Of a stretch of DNA of 64,000 nucleotides, positions 10,215-20,915 are shown in pieces. The stretch lies in contig JBBPFI010000007.1 of assembly GCA_037974965.1 (NCBI GenBank), forward strand, positions 1,612,001 to 1,676,000, in the 5' to 3' direction. The translations under genes were made by a program, and so were the position numbers. The notes beneath the pieces are model-generated. The model searched no databases and was not told where the DNA came from. It saw only the letters and a list, made by a program, of their open reading frames with translations. The stretch comes from Dacryopinax spathularia (Eukaryota > Basidiomycota > Dacrymycetes > Dacrymycetales > Dacrymycetaceae). The first letter of the stretch is position 1. Every line of letters starts with the position of its first letter.

Positions 10215-10892
10215 CTATGCACGTACCGGAACGTTGACAGGCCCTACCCCGCCAACATAGCGACTCAGCTCGGTTATCTCCATCGCTTCCATCTCCTCAG
10301 CCAACAATTTGAAGCACGACGACCTGTACATTGTAAACGAGATGACGCTAAACGAGACGTACGCTTTTACCTCAAGCATGGAATATCCAAGTAGTCGGCT
10401 GCCTGCGATAACGTGAGGACGGTACACATTCCGCGTAACGATCCGAACCTTCAACAACTCAAGTCTGTGGGCTGCATCAGCGACACGACGAGGCGACAAG
10501 ATCAAACCCACAGTGACATGCAACGGCACAAAACAGTACGCTCCCGGGCGTCCAACACGTTACTCACATCCCCGCTGCATCCAATTCCTTTAACAACATG
10601 ATCCGGACGTGTTGACGCATGCACGTCAGCCCATAGCGACAACTGGTTGTTCAAAGTCAATCGGAGCCCTCGTGACGATACGGCGAGATCACCGTCTCCG
10701 CTACAGCACCCGCTACCGGACGTATCAGGATGGGGTCCGTGCTGATCGAGGCATCTAGCTAGCGGTATTAGCAAGCGATGGAATAGAACGGAACCGGCTG
10801 CCTTCAGTGAGATTGCGGAGCGTGTTGCTCAACTGCACGAGATGCACGGACAAACAGACGATTGCGTCGTCTGCACACACGGCTTGTAGCAT
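10215..10892 (-). CDS. Gene G: unknown protein with beta-rich C-terminal motif
   Basis: A plausible model uses exons 10892-10795 and 10754 onward (phase 2 junction), then a last exon in the frame that ends at 10215. The last intron is the least certain. The start ATG follows a TATA-like ATAAAAAGG by about 80 nt. No named domain is seen. The C-terminal half (MLEVKAYVSFSVISF, then CFKLLAEEMEAMEI) alternates hydrophobic residues like beta strands. It resembles the end of gene E (FVDVAVTFDIV, then LRLEHVIQL). It is convergent with the Helitron protein gene with a gap of about 30 nt, so the two may share an element. Coding status is moderately supported; the exact exon structure is not. Confidence 0.42.
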
Positions 10893-11216
10893 AAATAAGC
10901 GAGAAACAGGTAGAGAATGTAGAGAGTCGAATCGTCAACGTCCTCCCGAAAGAAGCCCGCCCCCAAACACCTTTTTATCGCCTTACGCAGACCGGCGCGA
11001 ATCGGGCCGCGCGTCCTACACACCGTCCCTATTGAAAGGGTCAGCAGGGTCACGCCACGCACACGTGGACACGAACTCTTCATCCTCGAACAGAACAGAT
11101 GTCGCGGCCATGCGGGACTCGACGCCGTGCTCGTTATACAATCCTCTCCTCGCTGATATGCTCTGCATAGTCACACAAATCGAGTAAGTGACTGTCCCGA
11201 CACGGGTAAAGCATCG
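10893..11216. other. Intergenic stretch, probable promoter of gene G
   Basis: It contains the TATA-like element listed separately, CT-rich minus-strand sequence near the expected start of transcription, and no supported gene. Confidence 0.35.
10970..10979 (-). promoter_or_regulatory. TATA-like element upstream of gene G
   Basis: On the minus strand the sequence reads CGATAAAAAG, about 80 nt before the proposed start codon of gene G. Position and sequence suit a core promoter; there is no further evidence. Confidence 0.3.
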
Positions 11217-12128
11217 TCATACCGCCGAACCGATGTCGATTCCGCTCGCTAGCTGAATGACATGCTCCAGCCGGAGATACACATTAACCCCACCGCTGTT
11301 AACTCGCCGCACGATATCGAATGTTACCGCCACATCGACAAAGTCACCTACAGAGAACACTGCGGGATTGCAACCCCTAACAGCTCCATTCGAGCGGCGA
11401 AGGCCAAACCGGATGGGACGTTCGGGGACCCACGCGCCTGAGACCGATTCCAACGCCTGTCGCACCACTGAATTCTCTACGACCGACAGTGCGACTCCAC
11501 ATACACCTTGCTGCCGTGAAATGAGCAGATGGATTCACTTGACACCAAGCAGACGACACCGTACCTTCGCAAAGACCCGACGGGAACAACGAATGCTGTC
11601 CATGTCGCTCGCGGGCGACCGGTCTAAGGGCTCCAGATGGGCTTCGGCAGAGACGAGCCGACGGATGTTGCGGATCGCTTGCCAAGTAGTACGCCACTGC
11701 GTTGCGAAAGCCCCGGATCCAGGCTCAAGGAATACGGTATTCGCTGCGGTTTTGCAACCATTGAGCGACCTACGAGCCGTCAGCGACGACGTAAGGCATT
11801 TGAGCACACCCCATGCGTACCCGTCCCAACTTCCCATCGCGCCTAGGGTGCATTTCGAGACGAATCCTTGCAATCTCAGGGTCGCAGCGCATTGTCCACC
11901 TATGCCGTCACTTCGGAGCACGACATCGCGGTCATGGCTCGCGTCTGCTGGACTCAGAGCAGGTACAAGAGCCAGCGTTTCGCAAACGGCTTCGAAATCG
12001 GCAGGCAGAACTCGGACAACATCCGAGCTCTCATTCGAAAGTACCGCCTCCGGAAAACCCCACGTGTCACGCACCAACAAACCCGGTGAGGCTGGAACGT
12101 CTTCAGTAGCATACTCGGCCATTCTCAT
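11217..12128 (-). CDS. Gene E: unknown two-exon protein, 285 aa
   Basis: Exons 12128-11565 and 11510-11217 sum to 858 nt, a whole number of codons, with a 54-nt GT-AG intron that joins ...VFAK to QGVCGVALSVVE in phase 0. The protein starts MRMAEYATEDV. Its last 60 residues (GDFVDVAVTFDIVRR, then VNVYLRLEHVIQL) alternate hydrophobic residues and look like a small beta domain, perhaps an OB-type fold. That is a guess from pattern. No membrane segment or catalytic motif is seen. It is divergent from gene F, 354 nt away, and transcribed toward gene G. The long plus-strand frame over the same place is a shadow. Similar proteins seem familiar from mushroom genomes, but I cannot name them. Confidence 0.55.
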
Positions 12129-12482
12129 CTGAGGCGCTCACCTTGCAGAAAGAGCGCCATTGGAACCAAACCGTCACCGGGGAACGAAGAACGTGGATCC
12201 AAGATGGCTTTATATGGGAATCGATTTGGTGCTCGGTATCAGCGCGCATCGAAAACGCATCGATCCCAAGCCATCTCACGAGCCGGCCCGCGACAAGCCG
12301 GTTTGTAACGGATCGGATGACAGCGGTTTCAAATTCCATCCCCGACTCAATGTAAGACCTTTATTTCCGGCGGCCGATTACGATGGACATGTGTCAGCAA
12401 TTTCGGCATGCTGAAAGTCATATATACGCAGTCCACGACGGCCCGAATCGAACTGCCCGGCTCGATACCTGCGACCACAACC
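12129..12482. other. Divergent promoter between genes E and F
   Basis: The 354 nt separate the two start codons. No gene is seen here. Confidence 0.4.
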
Positions 12483-13646
12483 ATGGGTACACCGAAGCGC
12501 AAGGCCGGTCAACAGATGGTTGCCTCCCCTAGTAAAAGGTACGTACATCAAACCAACCAGCTCATACGCTCCGTCAACGTCATACAGCTCGCGAACGGCC
12601 AGCCAATCCACTACAGCAGACGGGGACGACGTCCATTCGCAAGCCGTCTTCCTTCCGTACAGTCATCCCTGCTCACCGCGCTCGTTCTCCCTAACGACTC
12701 GTTCAGCTCGTCGCCTCCAAGTGAAGCCATTGCTGAAGAGGAAGACGCTGTACAGGAAGAACTGAACAGGTACACAAGCCCATAGATCAAACCAACCATG
12801 GCTGATCCGCTGACTAGCAGAGACGATACGGAGGCACTGGACTTATTCGGGCTCGAGGACGCCCTCCGCACGTAAGCGGATTATCCGAGGGGTCGACCGG
12901 GCTTGACAGGAATCGTAGTCGCATCAAGTCCATGCGTAGAGAACGTAATGCGGAGCGGGGCTCGTACTACATCACCAACGTTCCCGATGATCTTAAATTC
13001 GGCACGAAGGCGCAGAACTTCAACATGTCGAATCTCGTGGTCAACGCACGTAACTTCCCAATCACAATTTTCGTCTGCGGATACATCAGTGCATTGGCAC
13101 TCTTCGACGAAGAAGGAAAACCATTGGCACGTATCTGGATCAGCATCAAACCGATCTCCGAAACAGACAGCGAGGCAGCGTCCCGCGTGCTCAACCAATA
13201 CAGCATCCCTCCGCAACGTAAGCACGCTTCGTCCATCGGGCCCACTTGACTACTAACCGTAAGCAGAGCTAACTCACCACAGCTACAATACAATCATTGC
13301 CGGTCGGATCCAAACACCCTTCGATCAGAAACAAGCAACAGAGGTACGCTCCTCCTAGACGACAACACGCTAGGATCGTTGCTCATATTAGTAGCCTAAG
13401 CCATTCGCATCGGTGTATATCACATCAAACGGACTCCGGAACAGGACGCCATACGAACCCAGCAAGCTTCGTAGAGGGGACCTCGTGGTCGAAGAGCTTC
13501 GCCTTCGGAAACGCCTTGACAATACCGACCCTACCATTCCCGACTCAGACAAAACGTTCCGTGCGGTGTTTCAACTTCGCGCCATCACCGTTATCAAAGC
13601 GACGACAGAACCAGGTTTGTCAGACACGGTCGAGGTAGACTGGTAG
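12483..13646 (+). CDS. Gene F: unknown seven-exon protein, about 290 aa
   Basis: Exons fit at 12483-12538, 12588-12656, 12707-12769, 12818-12871, 12910-13217, 13267-13343 and 13401-13646. They sum to 873 nt, exactly 291 codons. Introns are about 38 to 57 nt, all GT-AG, several with CTAAC-like branch sites. The N-terminus is basic (MGTPKRKAGQQ), followed by an acidic stretch near residues 45-65. The core (residues 90-200) includes SYYITNVPDDLKFGTKAQNF and FPITIFVCGYISALALFDEEG, which looks like a compact alpha/beta or OB-like domain. The end has LRRGDLVVEELRLRK, then FRAVFQLRAITVI, similar in pattern to genes E and G. Nuclear nucleic-acid binding would be a guess. No family is recognised. It converges with GRF gene B, with 110 nt between stops. 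Confidence 0.6.
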
Positions 13647-13756
13647 GAAGCGGGATCGCATAAGAGCTACGTAGTAACACAACTGTCCGCCTTCCGTTCC
13701 GTATTGTACAACGCTACTTCCCAATCTATGCCTATTCAACCCGATTCAAAGCCCGT

Positions 13757-15246
13757 TCAACCCGTTCTCCACTTAGCATGCAACGTATCGAGATCGCTCT
13801 GCAGCGTCTGGATGATGCGATCCTTCTCGGCTATAACGCGGTCCTTCTGCGCTATAACCATCTCCTTCTCGGCAATGACTCGAGTTAACAGCTCCTTGTC
13901 AGCCCGCATGTGCGCGAAGACCTCAGGCAAGGCCGCGACGGTGCTGATAAACTGACCGTCAGCTCGGTCCAGGTCAATTCCATTGGCAACCGTCCGCCCC
14001 CCTACGCGGGACGAGGCGGAATCAGCATCACCACCGTCTGTCGTCGATAGGCTTCCGCTACGCGAAGCAGTATTAAGAACATCGTCACTGCCTTCGCTGG
14101 ACGCATCATCATCGTCCAAGACATAAACGATCTGCATGGCGCCGTCAGCTCTCAAAACAAAACCACGACCATTGTGACTCACAGGCTCAGTCTTCACACG
14201 CGAGGCACTCGTATCCACCTTTATGCAAAAGATTAGCTAACGAAGCGGCGCAGCAAGATGGCAACCGACCTGCTTTCCCTTTCCCTTTACGCTGAAGGGC
14301 AGCGTCAACTGAGACGAAGCGTCCTCCCGTTTCACGCCCGGCCCCCGTTTCGACAACGGCTCGGGGGAAGCCTCCTCGCGCTTGGTCCTTACGGAGCGAG
14401 GGCCGTCTTCCCATGCCGCAGACCGCTTGCGACTCGCAGGTGCAGAGGCAAGCGTGTTAAGCAATGACGGGCCCGCAAGAGCACTGTTCTGAGACGAGGT
14501 GACGAGCGGCACAGAAGGCGGAAGCCCCGTAGTCGAAGGCGGACCACCGGTCGAAGGGCTTGCCACGCTCGTACCGCACGACACCGCGGGAAGTGCAGCG
14601 CTCGGCCTCACACCCTCCATCGGTCCGGTGCTCAAGATAGGCATGACGGCCTGGCTGCCCCCGTTTCCGGATAGAGAGGACGTCCCAGACCCGCGCGATT
14701 GGCCCACAGGCTGCATGATGGACGCAGACGATGCAGCGTGCGAACCATCGTAACCAGCCGAGGAGGAAAAATCTGTAAGGGCGCGCACGCCATGCTCCGG
14801 ATGATCAGCGTCGAGCAAGGCGAATAGGGCTTGGTTAGGTAAGTAGCGGATAACGGTCCGTATGGCGTCTTGAAGAGGAGGACCATTTGCTAACGAGCCG
14901 CCCCTAGGAAGCAAGGGCGTATGGCCCACCTCACCGGGGGGAACAGGTCGACCATCAATGCCAAAGCCGTTCTCTCGATAGTACTGATGCAACCAAACTA
15001 CAACATATCAGCACCAATCCACAGCACACCGAATCGAACCGGCCTACGCCACAGGCCACACTTGGAACCGGTGCGCGGACATTCTGCCGAAACCATGAGC
15101 AACGAATCGAACGACAAGACAGGGACGAACAACGTACTGAAAAAGATTTGTCCTTCAGAGAGGTACTTCTTCGATCGTAGTTCGACAGCAGGGAAACCAC
15201 AGTAACAATAGGGCCAGGGCAGTTGAGGCTGGACGTAGGGAGTCAT
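13757..15246 (-). CDS. GRF gene B: GRF-like zinc finger plus C-terminal coiled coil, 444 aa
   Basis: Exons 15246-15138, 15083-15048, 14997-14270 and 14218-13757 sum to 1,335 nt, exactly 445 codons with the stop. The first two introns (54 and 51 nt) are in phase 1 and exon 2 is 36 nt, exactly as in gene A. The finger is PWPYCYCGFPAVELRSK, then FFKC and C, with Cys at 14, 16, 38 and 45, the same spacing as gene A. After WLHQYYRENGFG the middle is low-complexity Ser/Pro/Gly, with two KR-rich patches that could be nuclear signals. The last 65 residues begin with VAALPEVFAHM and continue as a regular coiled coil (IAEKEMVIAQKDRVIAEKDR). No enzyme domain is present. It lies in tandem with gene C. 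Its function is unknown. Confidence 0.75.
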
Positions 15247-15685
15247 GATCGATGTGAGAGGGCGATTGATACATACCGATTCGTTACATAGACGAAGACG
15301 CGCAATATATATCCCAAACAGGCCCAATGAGTCGGTGAATCGCGTATGAGTCGAATAGGGGCGAGTGGCAAACAGGAGGCGAGTAAGAACGGTACCCCTA
15401 GAGAACCCAACAAGATGAGTCGCCACAACGAGACCGAAACGTACACGCCTTGTCCATATCGGGCAAGTCAAGACGCGTCGGACAGGGGAAGAAGGGAGCC
15501 GACGCGAAACCTTTTGCGATCACCCCACTATGACTCGTACACGAACCTGTCATACGCCAGTTGACCGGAGCAGGGAGGGAAAGACACGGGGAACAACAAC
15601 GACTCGATTTCCTTTACGTATGACAGCACAGGACCCGGATTACAAAGCATACACGATACACGATACAGAGAGCGAATCGAAAGCA

Positions 15686-16623
15686 CTACAAACCACCGTT
15701 CTCCACGATGGCACGATACATCGAGGCTTCCTCGCGAGCCTTCTTCAGCTTCCGCTCGAGGCTGAGGACACGCTTCGACAACGAACCAACCAGATCAGGC
15801 ACCTGCTTCAAGACGGCGACAGCGTCAGAGGAGACGGCGGTGATCGACGAGCCATGTTCCACGATCTCCGGCAGCGTCTTCAGGTGCAGGAACACGTCGT
15901 CCGTGACGGGCACCTTATAGTCCTCGAAAATCTCGTCATACGTGGTCGAGACGCTCTGTAAAGCCGTCAGCAAAAAGACAACGGAACCCCACGACTCGCA
16001 CTCACCCCAACCTCGCTCGCGGCTTTCACCGCAACCTCAGGAACCACCTCAACGGGGGACGGGACAGGTTCCACCGCTTCCTCCTCCTGGACCGGCGAAT
16101 CGAGCCTGGCGACCTTGCGAGGTGCATCAGCCGGCGGCGAGTCGAAACCCGCTTCATCAACAGAACGCTTCGATCCGGCAATCAGCACCGTGGCGGGCAA
16201 CTCGGCGAGCGCCCGGTCCTCCGCAGCGCACAACATGTCGCCCGAAGCCAACTCCACGCCATCTGGCACGAGACGACGGTGCCCTTTCGCACGAGGAGGG
16301 ACGATGGGGGTATCCATAGGGAGACCGTACTTCGCAGCGATATCGCTGACCCAAACTAAAGAACGTCAGGCGGTGAGCGAATCAAAACAAGAAGGGTGCG
16401 CACTATTCACATCGCAAGACATCTCCTTGTTGAGACCGGGACACTCTGGACGAGCTCGTTAGCATATATGCTACCAACGGACACGAAACGACTCACTGTA
16501 AAACAACCTCCCCTCGCTGTCCGGCGCCTCACTCATATGCAGCACGCAGCACACTCCACACTGGCAATACAACCACGGCATCGTCACGTCCTTCTTGTTG
16601 TCGTCGAGGCGAGCTGAATCCAT
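15686..16623 (-). CDS. GRF gene C: short GRF-like zinc finger plus coiled coil, 262 aa
   Basis: Exons 16623-16497, 16445-16404, 16355-16006 and 15955-15686 sum to 789 nt, exactly 263 codons. Introns are 48-51 nt; the first two are in phase 1, as in genes A and B, and exon 2 is 42 nt, so two residues longer. The finger is PWLYCQCGV, then EGRLFYKCPG and C, with Cys at 20, 22, 44 and 53. The GRxF that names the GRF domain is clearest in this copy. After WVSDIAAKYG comes a short variable region, then LKTLPEIVEHG and a coiled coil ending SKRVLSLERKLKKAREE. It is the most compact member. It is the last gene of the accessory block before conserved genes begin. The intron 2 donor (gtgcgc) was chosen to keep frame and phase. 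Confidence 0.7.
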
Positions 16624-16790
16624 ATCGTCGAGCAGCGGTTTGGGGCGAGGCCAGTCGGCAGCGAAAAGACAGCGAAGCGGGAGATGGACGTTGAGAGGAG
16701 AGGAGGCGAACGAGCCCTCGAAACCCCGCGCATACCCTCATACCCTCACGCCCACGAAAATGCCTCCGCACGACGCGCGAAGCTGTGCAC

Positions 16791-16810
16791 TCCGTGTCCG
16801 CGGACACGGA
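16791..16810. repeat. Perfect 20-nt palindrome
   Basis: TCCGTGTCCGCGGACACGGA is identical to its reverse complement over all 20 bases. It could form a cruciform or bind a dimeric protein. No CTRR follows within a dozen bases, so it is not a textbook Helitron 3' end. Confidence 0.85.
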
Positions 16811-16874
16811 AAGGAAGCGTTAATCCGAGGAAGCTCCGTTTTTGCAAAGCGGAAGCAAAGTCCCCCCAGGGAAA

Positions 16875-16891
16875 CCTGGTCGTTGACCAGG
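16875..16891. repeat. Hairpin with 7-bp perfect stem
   Basis: CCTGGTC, GTT loop, GACCAGG. It lies about 65 nt after the 20-nt palindrome. Its role is unknown. Confidence 0.7.
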
Positions 16892-17494
16892 GATAAGGTT
16901 GCAGGGGAAGGCTGGCACAAGAGAGATCACTGCCACTAACTCTCACTGGTGAGGTGGGCGCTTTCTGTTGGGCGCCAAAATGCCGTCATTTGACGAGCAG
17001 CTGTCAAAACACCGACGGTCTAACCCCTCTATCGTAAGCAAAGCGTGCTCGGCTGCTTTCCGAACGACTTGTTTGCTAGGGTACGTGAATCACGAACGCA
17101 TTCTGAAGAGAATAAACGAGAAAGCCATTTCTATCAGACTTCCACCATCTTTACAATCTTTATCAGCAATCTTCATCAGACGATTTGTTCCACGGTCCAG
17201 GCACCGCAACATCAATCCGAACTCTCGGAGTCAACCAGTCTCTAATCGGTCCCATCGCCTCGGTAAAAAGTACCGAACCCAGTTGCAACCGAGTGGAGCC
17301 TTGAGGCCTTCTCAACGGTTGTCCCTTCCTCGGTCGCACGATAAGGCTCTCTGCTGCGGTGGTAGACGGCCCGACGGCCCCCGGACTTCCGTGTATTGTA
17401 CCTGACCGAAGTCCCCGTTTTGCTCTGCTTCGTAGGGGACTATGATCGACGGACTTGAGGCTTACCGCTGAACTGGACTCCCTTTCATACCAAG

Positions 17495-19357
17495 ATGCGA
17501 AAATTTCCGCTTACTCTACTCTGGCTTCTTCTCCGCTTCTTGCATGTCTCGGGCTGGGGTCAACCTCTTTCCTCCAACCCCGAACAACACGGATTTCCTT
17601 TAAATCAGCCTATTCAGTCTGACGCCTCTCGTCCATCATCCAAACTGCATACACTGTCGACCGAGGCGTATACGCTTCTCAAGCACCCTCAGTTCCCGGA
17701 GCATGCGGTTCGCATCAAGCAAACTTCCGGATGGTGCGATCCCGCCGTGCGCAGCTGGACGGGATACCTCGACATCAACGAAGGCTCCAAGCATGTTTTC
17801 TTCTACGTTCGTATCCCTTCTATTACCTAGTCATCCACAGCTCATACACCCGTATGTCCTAGTTCTTCGAAAGCCGCAGCGCGCCTAAGGAAGACCCGCT
17901 TCTTATGTGGATCAATGGCGGGCCTGGATGCAGTAGCGCCCTTGGGCTATTTATGGAACTTGGCCCGTGTACGGTGAACGAGCACGGGAACGATACTGTC
18001 CCACGAAAGGAGGCATGGAACGAGCGAGCGAACGTGTTCTTCCTTGATCAGCCTGTAGGGGCTGGGTTCTCGTATGCCGACTATGGGGAGGTGGTCGAGA
18101 GCAGCACAGACGCAGCGAAAGATGTGACTGCGTTCTTGTGGATCTTTCTGGAGACATTTGAGGAGTATCATGGAAGAGAATTTCACATGGCTGGGGAGTC
18201 ATACGCGGTTGGTTTTCTCTTGGTAAATTGTAACCGCGGCTGATGGAGTAACAGGGACACTACCTCCCGATCTTTGCCGCGGAAGTGGTTGATCAGAACA
18301 GGCGGGCCGAAGCCAAAGGCTTGCAACAGATCAACTTGAAGAGTATCCTTATTGGTAATGGAGATACAGGATACATCAGCACGATCGCGACTGTGTACGA
18401 TATTGTATGCACGTCTGCAAGTATTGCACCTATTCTGGTAAGCCACCCGTTCGTGACTTCTGACGGTGTTTCCTGGCAACTAACCCCTCACAGTCTTTAA
18501 GCGAATGCGTACGAATGAAAAGAGCAGTAAGCTTGCATCAGAGCCAGTGGATGAAAACATACTGACAAGCTACAGATTCCCCGCTGTAACGATATGGTGA
18601 AAGCGTCCTGCGTAGACTCACTGGACGAACTCGCCTGCAACGCTGCCATGCTGTTCTGCGGTACTGAGCTTGAAGCACCGGTTTTCTCCTCTGGAATGAA
18701 CTCGTACGACATCTCGAAACCTTGCGACGGTCCCTTGGAAGAGACGCTCTGTTATCCGATAACGAAGCTCATCGGAGACTATCTAAATCTGAACAGTACA
18801 AGGAAGATCCTCGGGGTCGACGACAAGGTCCAGAAGTTTGCCACATGCTCGCCGGAAGTGCAAGCAGGCTGTAAGTGCGGTCCCTGTCTGCTGGTGCTTC
18901 TGCTCACGGATTTATTTAGTCGCCAAGCGGATGGACGTGTATACTCCTGTCCCTTTCTACGTGGAAGGGCTCCTAGAGCGAGGAGTGGATGTCTTGGTAT
19001 ATGTAGGCGTCTACGATCCCATATGTAACTGGATCGGCAACTTGAGGTGGACGGAAGCGCTCGAATGGCAAGGAGCGAAAAGTTACATTGCACAACCAAT
19101 AAGGCAATGGTTCGTGGACGGGGCGCCAGCCGGCATCACAAAAGGAGCTCATGGCCTGACCTACGCCACATTTGACGGTGCGGGGCATATGGTGAGTAGA
19201 GCCTGCAATCTTCTTCAGCTGCGTGTTTCTTGGGGCCGGCGGTGGTATGATTTCGGAAAAGAAGCTTACTTCGGATAATCCCTTCTAGGTGCCATACGAC
19301 AAGCCGCTCCAGGCTCTCGCAATGGTTAACCGCTGGCTACAAAACCGCACGCTCTGA
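17495..19357 (+). CDS. Serine carboxypeptidase, family S10
   Basis: This secreted or vacuolar enzyme removes C-terminal residues from peptides. The frame starts with a hydrophobic signal peptide (MRKFPLTLLWLLLRFLHV). Family motifs follow in order: [10 protein letters not shown] for the oxyanion region; the nucleophile in GESYAGHYLP, rebuilt across an intron; YDPICNW with the catalytic Asp; and GAGHMVPYDKP with the catalytic His, also split by an intron. The usual 'AGDxDxICNW' reads VGVYDPICNW, so a nearby non-catalytic Asp is lost. Six introns give seven exons with consistent frames. A second S10 gene lies at 37,090-38,811 on the other strand and also has introns at the GESY and GHM sites. 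The triad looks complete, so the enzyme is probably active. The exact peptide preference cannot be told. Confidence 0.93.
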
Positions 19358-20915
19358 TAAAAGGAGCAGGGGCCGAAGGGTGCACAGAGGCACCTGCTCC
19401 CATGCAATGATATGTAACCCCTCACCCCTATGGCCCCTCAATTGCGCCTTACTAGTCGTACGGGAGCAAGACTGCCATATTGACTGGCGCCACGGACGTC
19501 CTTATACTCCATTCGCGGCAATCGGCATACGAAGCCATCTCTTACAGTCAGGAGCATATGGCTCACACGAGGCGATTGCGGCGGCGGCGCCGAGCTTGTG
19601 CAGTCCTTCCTATTCTCCGCGTTTGGCGACTTGTCTTGTCGTCTTTGTGTTCTAGGTATCTCAGTCCGCAGACCAATAACCACGGAAAAGCACTTGGACC
19701 ACACATCAGGCCTGGACGTGCTGTCGCCTCGTGTGTGTTCTGGGTGTCAGCCTCGCAATTTTCGGGCGGCGTTGCGTTGATGCTTCCTGAAGAAGCACGC
19801 TGCCCGATGCTTCTGATCTTCTAGCGCGGCTGATTGCCTCCAGTAGATATAGATCCGCTGTCGGCCGGACCGTCGTTTATGTGCAGGTTTGGAAGACGGG
19901 GATGCCTTGCCCTTGTTTCCTACTGCACGCTGTCTTCACAGGCTCGAATTGAGGCCTTTGTTTCAAATTTCGATGGGGAGACCGTAACAGCACGTCAGCT
20001 CAGCATCGTCCTTCCGCGCTGCACGCCGGCTACCGCAGAATCACAGTTCAAGCATATGTGTCTGGTGCCTTGCTGGCCAGCCAGACTTGTGCAGTCCCGC
20101 TGCACAAGACCACGGCGCTTACCGAGGGCAACACTGCCGCTGATTGAGTGCAGTCGAGAAGAGCTGGCGTGACTCGTGGATCGCTGGACGTGTTAAGCCC
20201 CTATTGCGTCACCCGTTCTGCATTGTGGGGTTGTGCATGCCGTACAGAATCTTGTGGACGATGGCCCTGTCAAGATAGCATAAACGAGTTCCGGACGCGC
20301 GCCGCGCACGCCGGCGAATACGCCGGTGCCACAACTATGCCGAGGATCTCCAGAATGTTGGAACCCGCGGGCCCAAGAAATCGCAAGATCAGATGGGTAA
20401 ATATAGCCTACAGCCAAATATAAAGCCTGCTAATGCATGGCAATCGATGAAAGCAACCCATTTCGCCTGACATAAGTGGCGGTCACTGTCTTGAGTACAG
20501 GCTGGAGTACGCCCGAGAATCCAGTTGGTCGTGTAACGGTTCTCGCCAGCGGACGAAGACCACGATCAATCAACCTGGGTCGTGCGCAGTGGGTGCCTCC
20601 TAAATTTCAGAGAGCTGGCTGGGCGCTAACCGGAAAAGGGGGAGTGAGAAAGGCAGAAGGAAAGAGTAGGAGGCAGGCCGAAAACGGAGGACGCAAGCAG
20701 GAAGAAGTAGAAAGGAATCCCGCGGAGCCAAAAGGGGAAGCCGACCGCCCGACCATGTGAGGCGTTGGTTCCTGTCCCGGACGATCTCGTAAGATGGGGA
20801 TTCCACCTCGTCAACGCGCTATATAGGGTCTCCATCGAGCTGCTTCACGACCGGTCTGCACTCTCCCTCCTCCTGCTTGGTGCTATTTAGCTTTCGGTTT
20901 TCTTGACAACCGACA
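19358..20915. other. Gene-free stretch
   Basis: About 1.5 kb between the carboxypeptidase and Ras genes. Short frames overlap on both strands with no domain. A purine-rich stretch near 20,630-20,760 (many AGGAAG-like runs) is the only visible bias. Confidence 0.4.

Larger units (their letters stand above)
16624..17494. other. Boundary stretch between accessory block and carboxypeptidase
   Basis: No gene is supported. It holds two hairpins (listed separately), a CT-rich stretch and a likely promoter for the downstream carboxypeptidase. Confidence 0.4.

Noticed and set aside
11257-12132. 291-codon plus-strand frame
   Set aside because: It lies over gene E on the other strand, which has a spliced frame with proper intron signals; the plus frame has no domain.
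15020-15046. GGTTCGATTC, like the T-loop of a tRNA (minus strand)
   Set aside because: It lies in intron 2 of GRF gene B and no acceptor stem or anticodon arm could be placed around it.
16791-16810. Palindrome as the Helitron 3' hairpin
   Set aside because: No CTRR follows closely on either strand, and it is 6.6 kb from the transposase; kept only as an unexplained palindrome.
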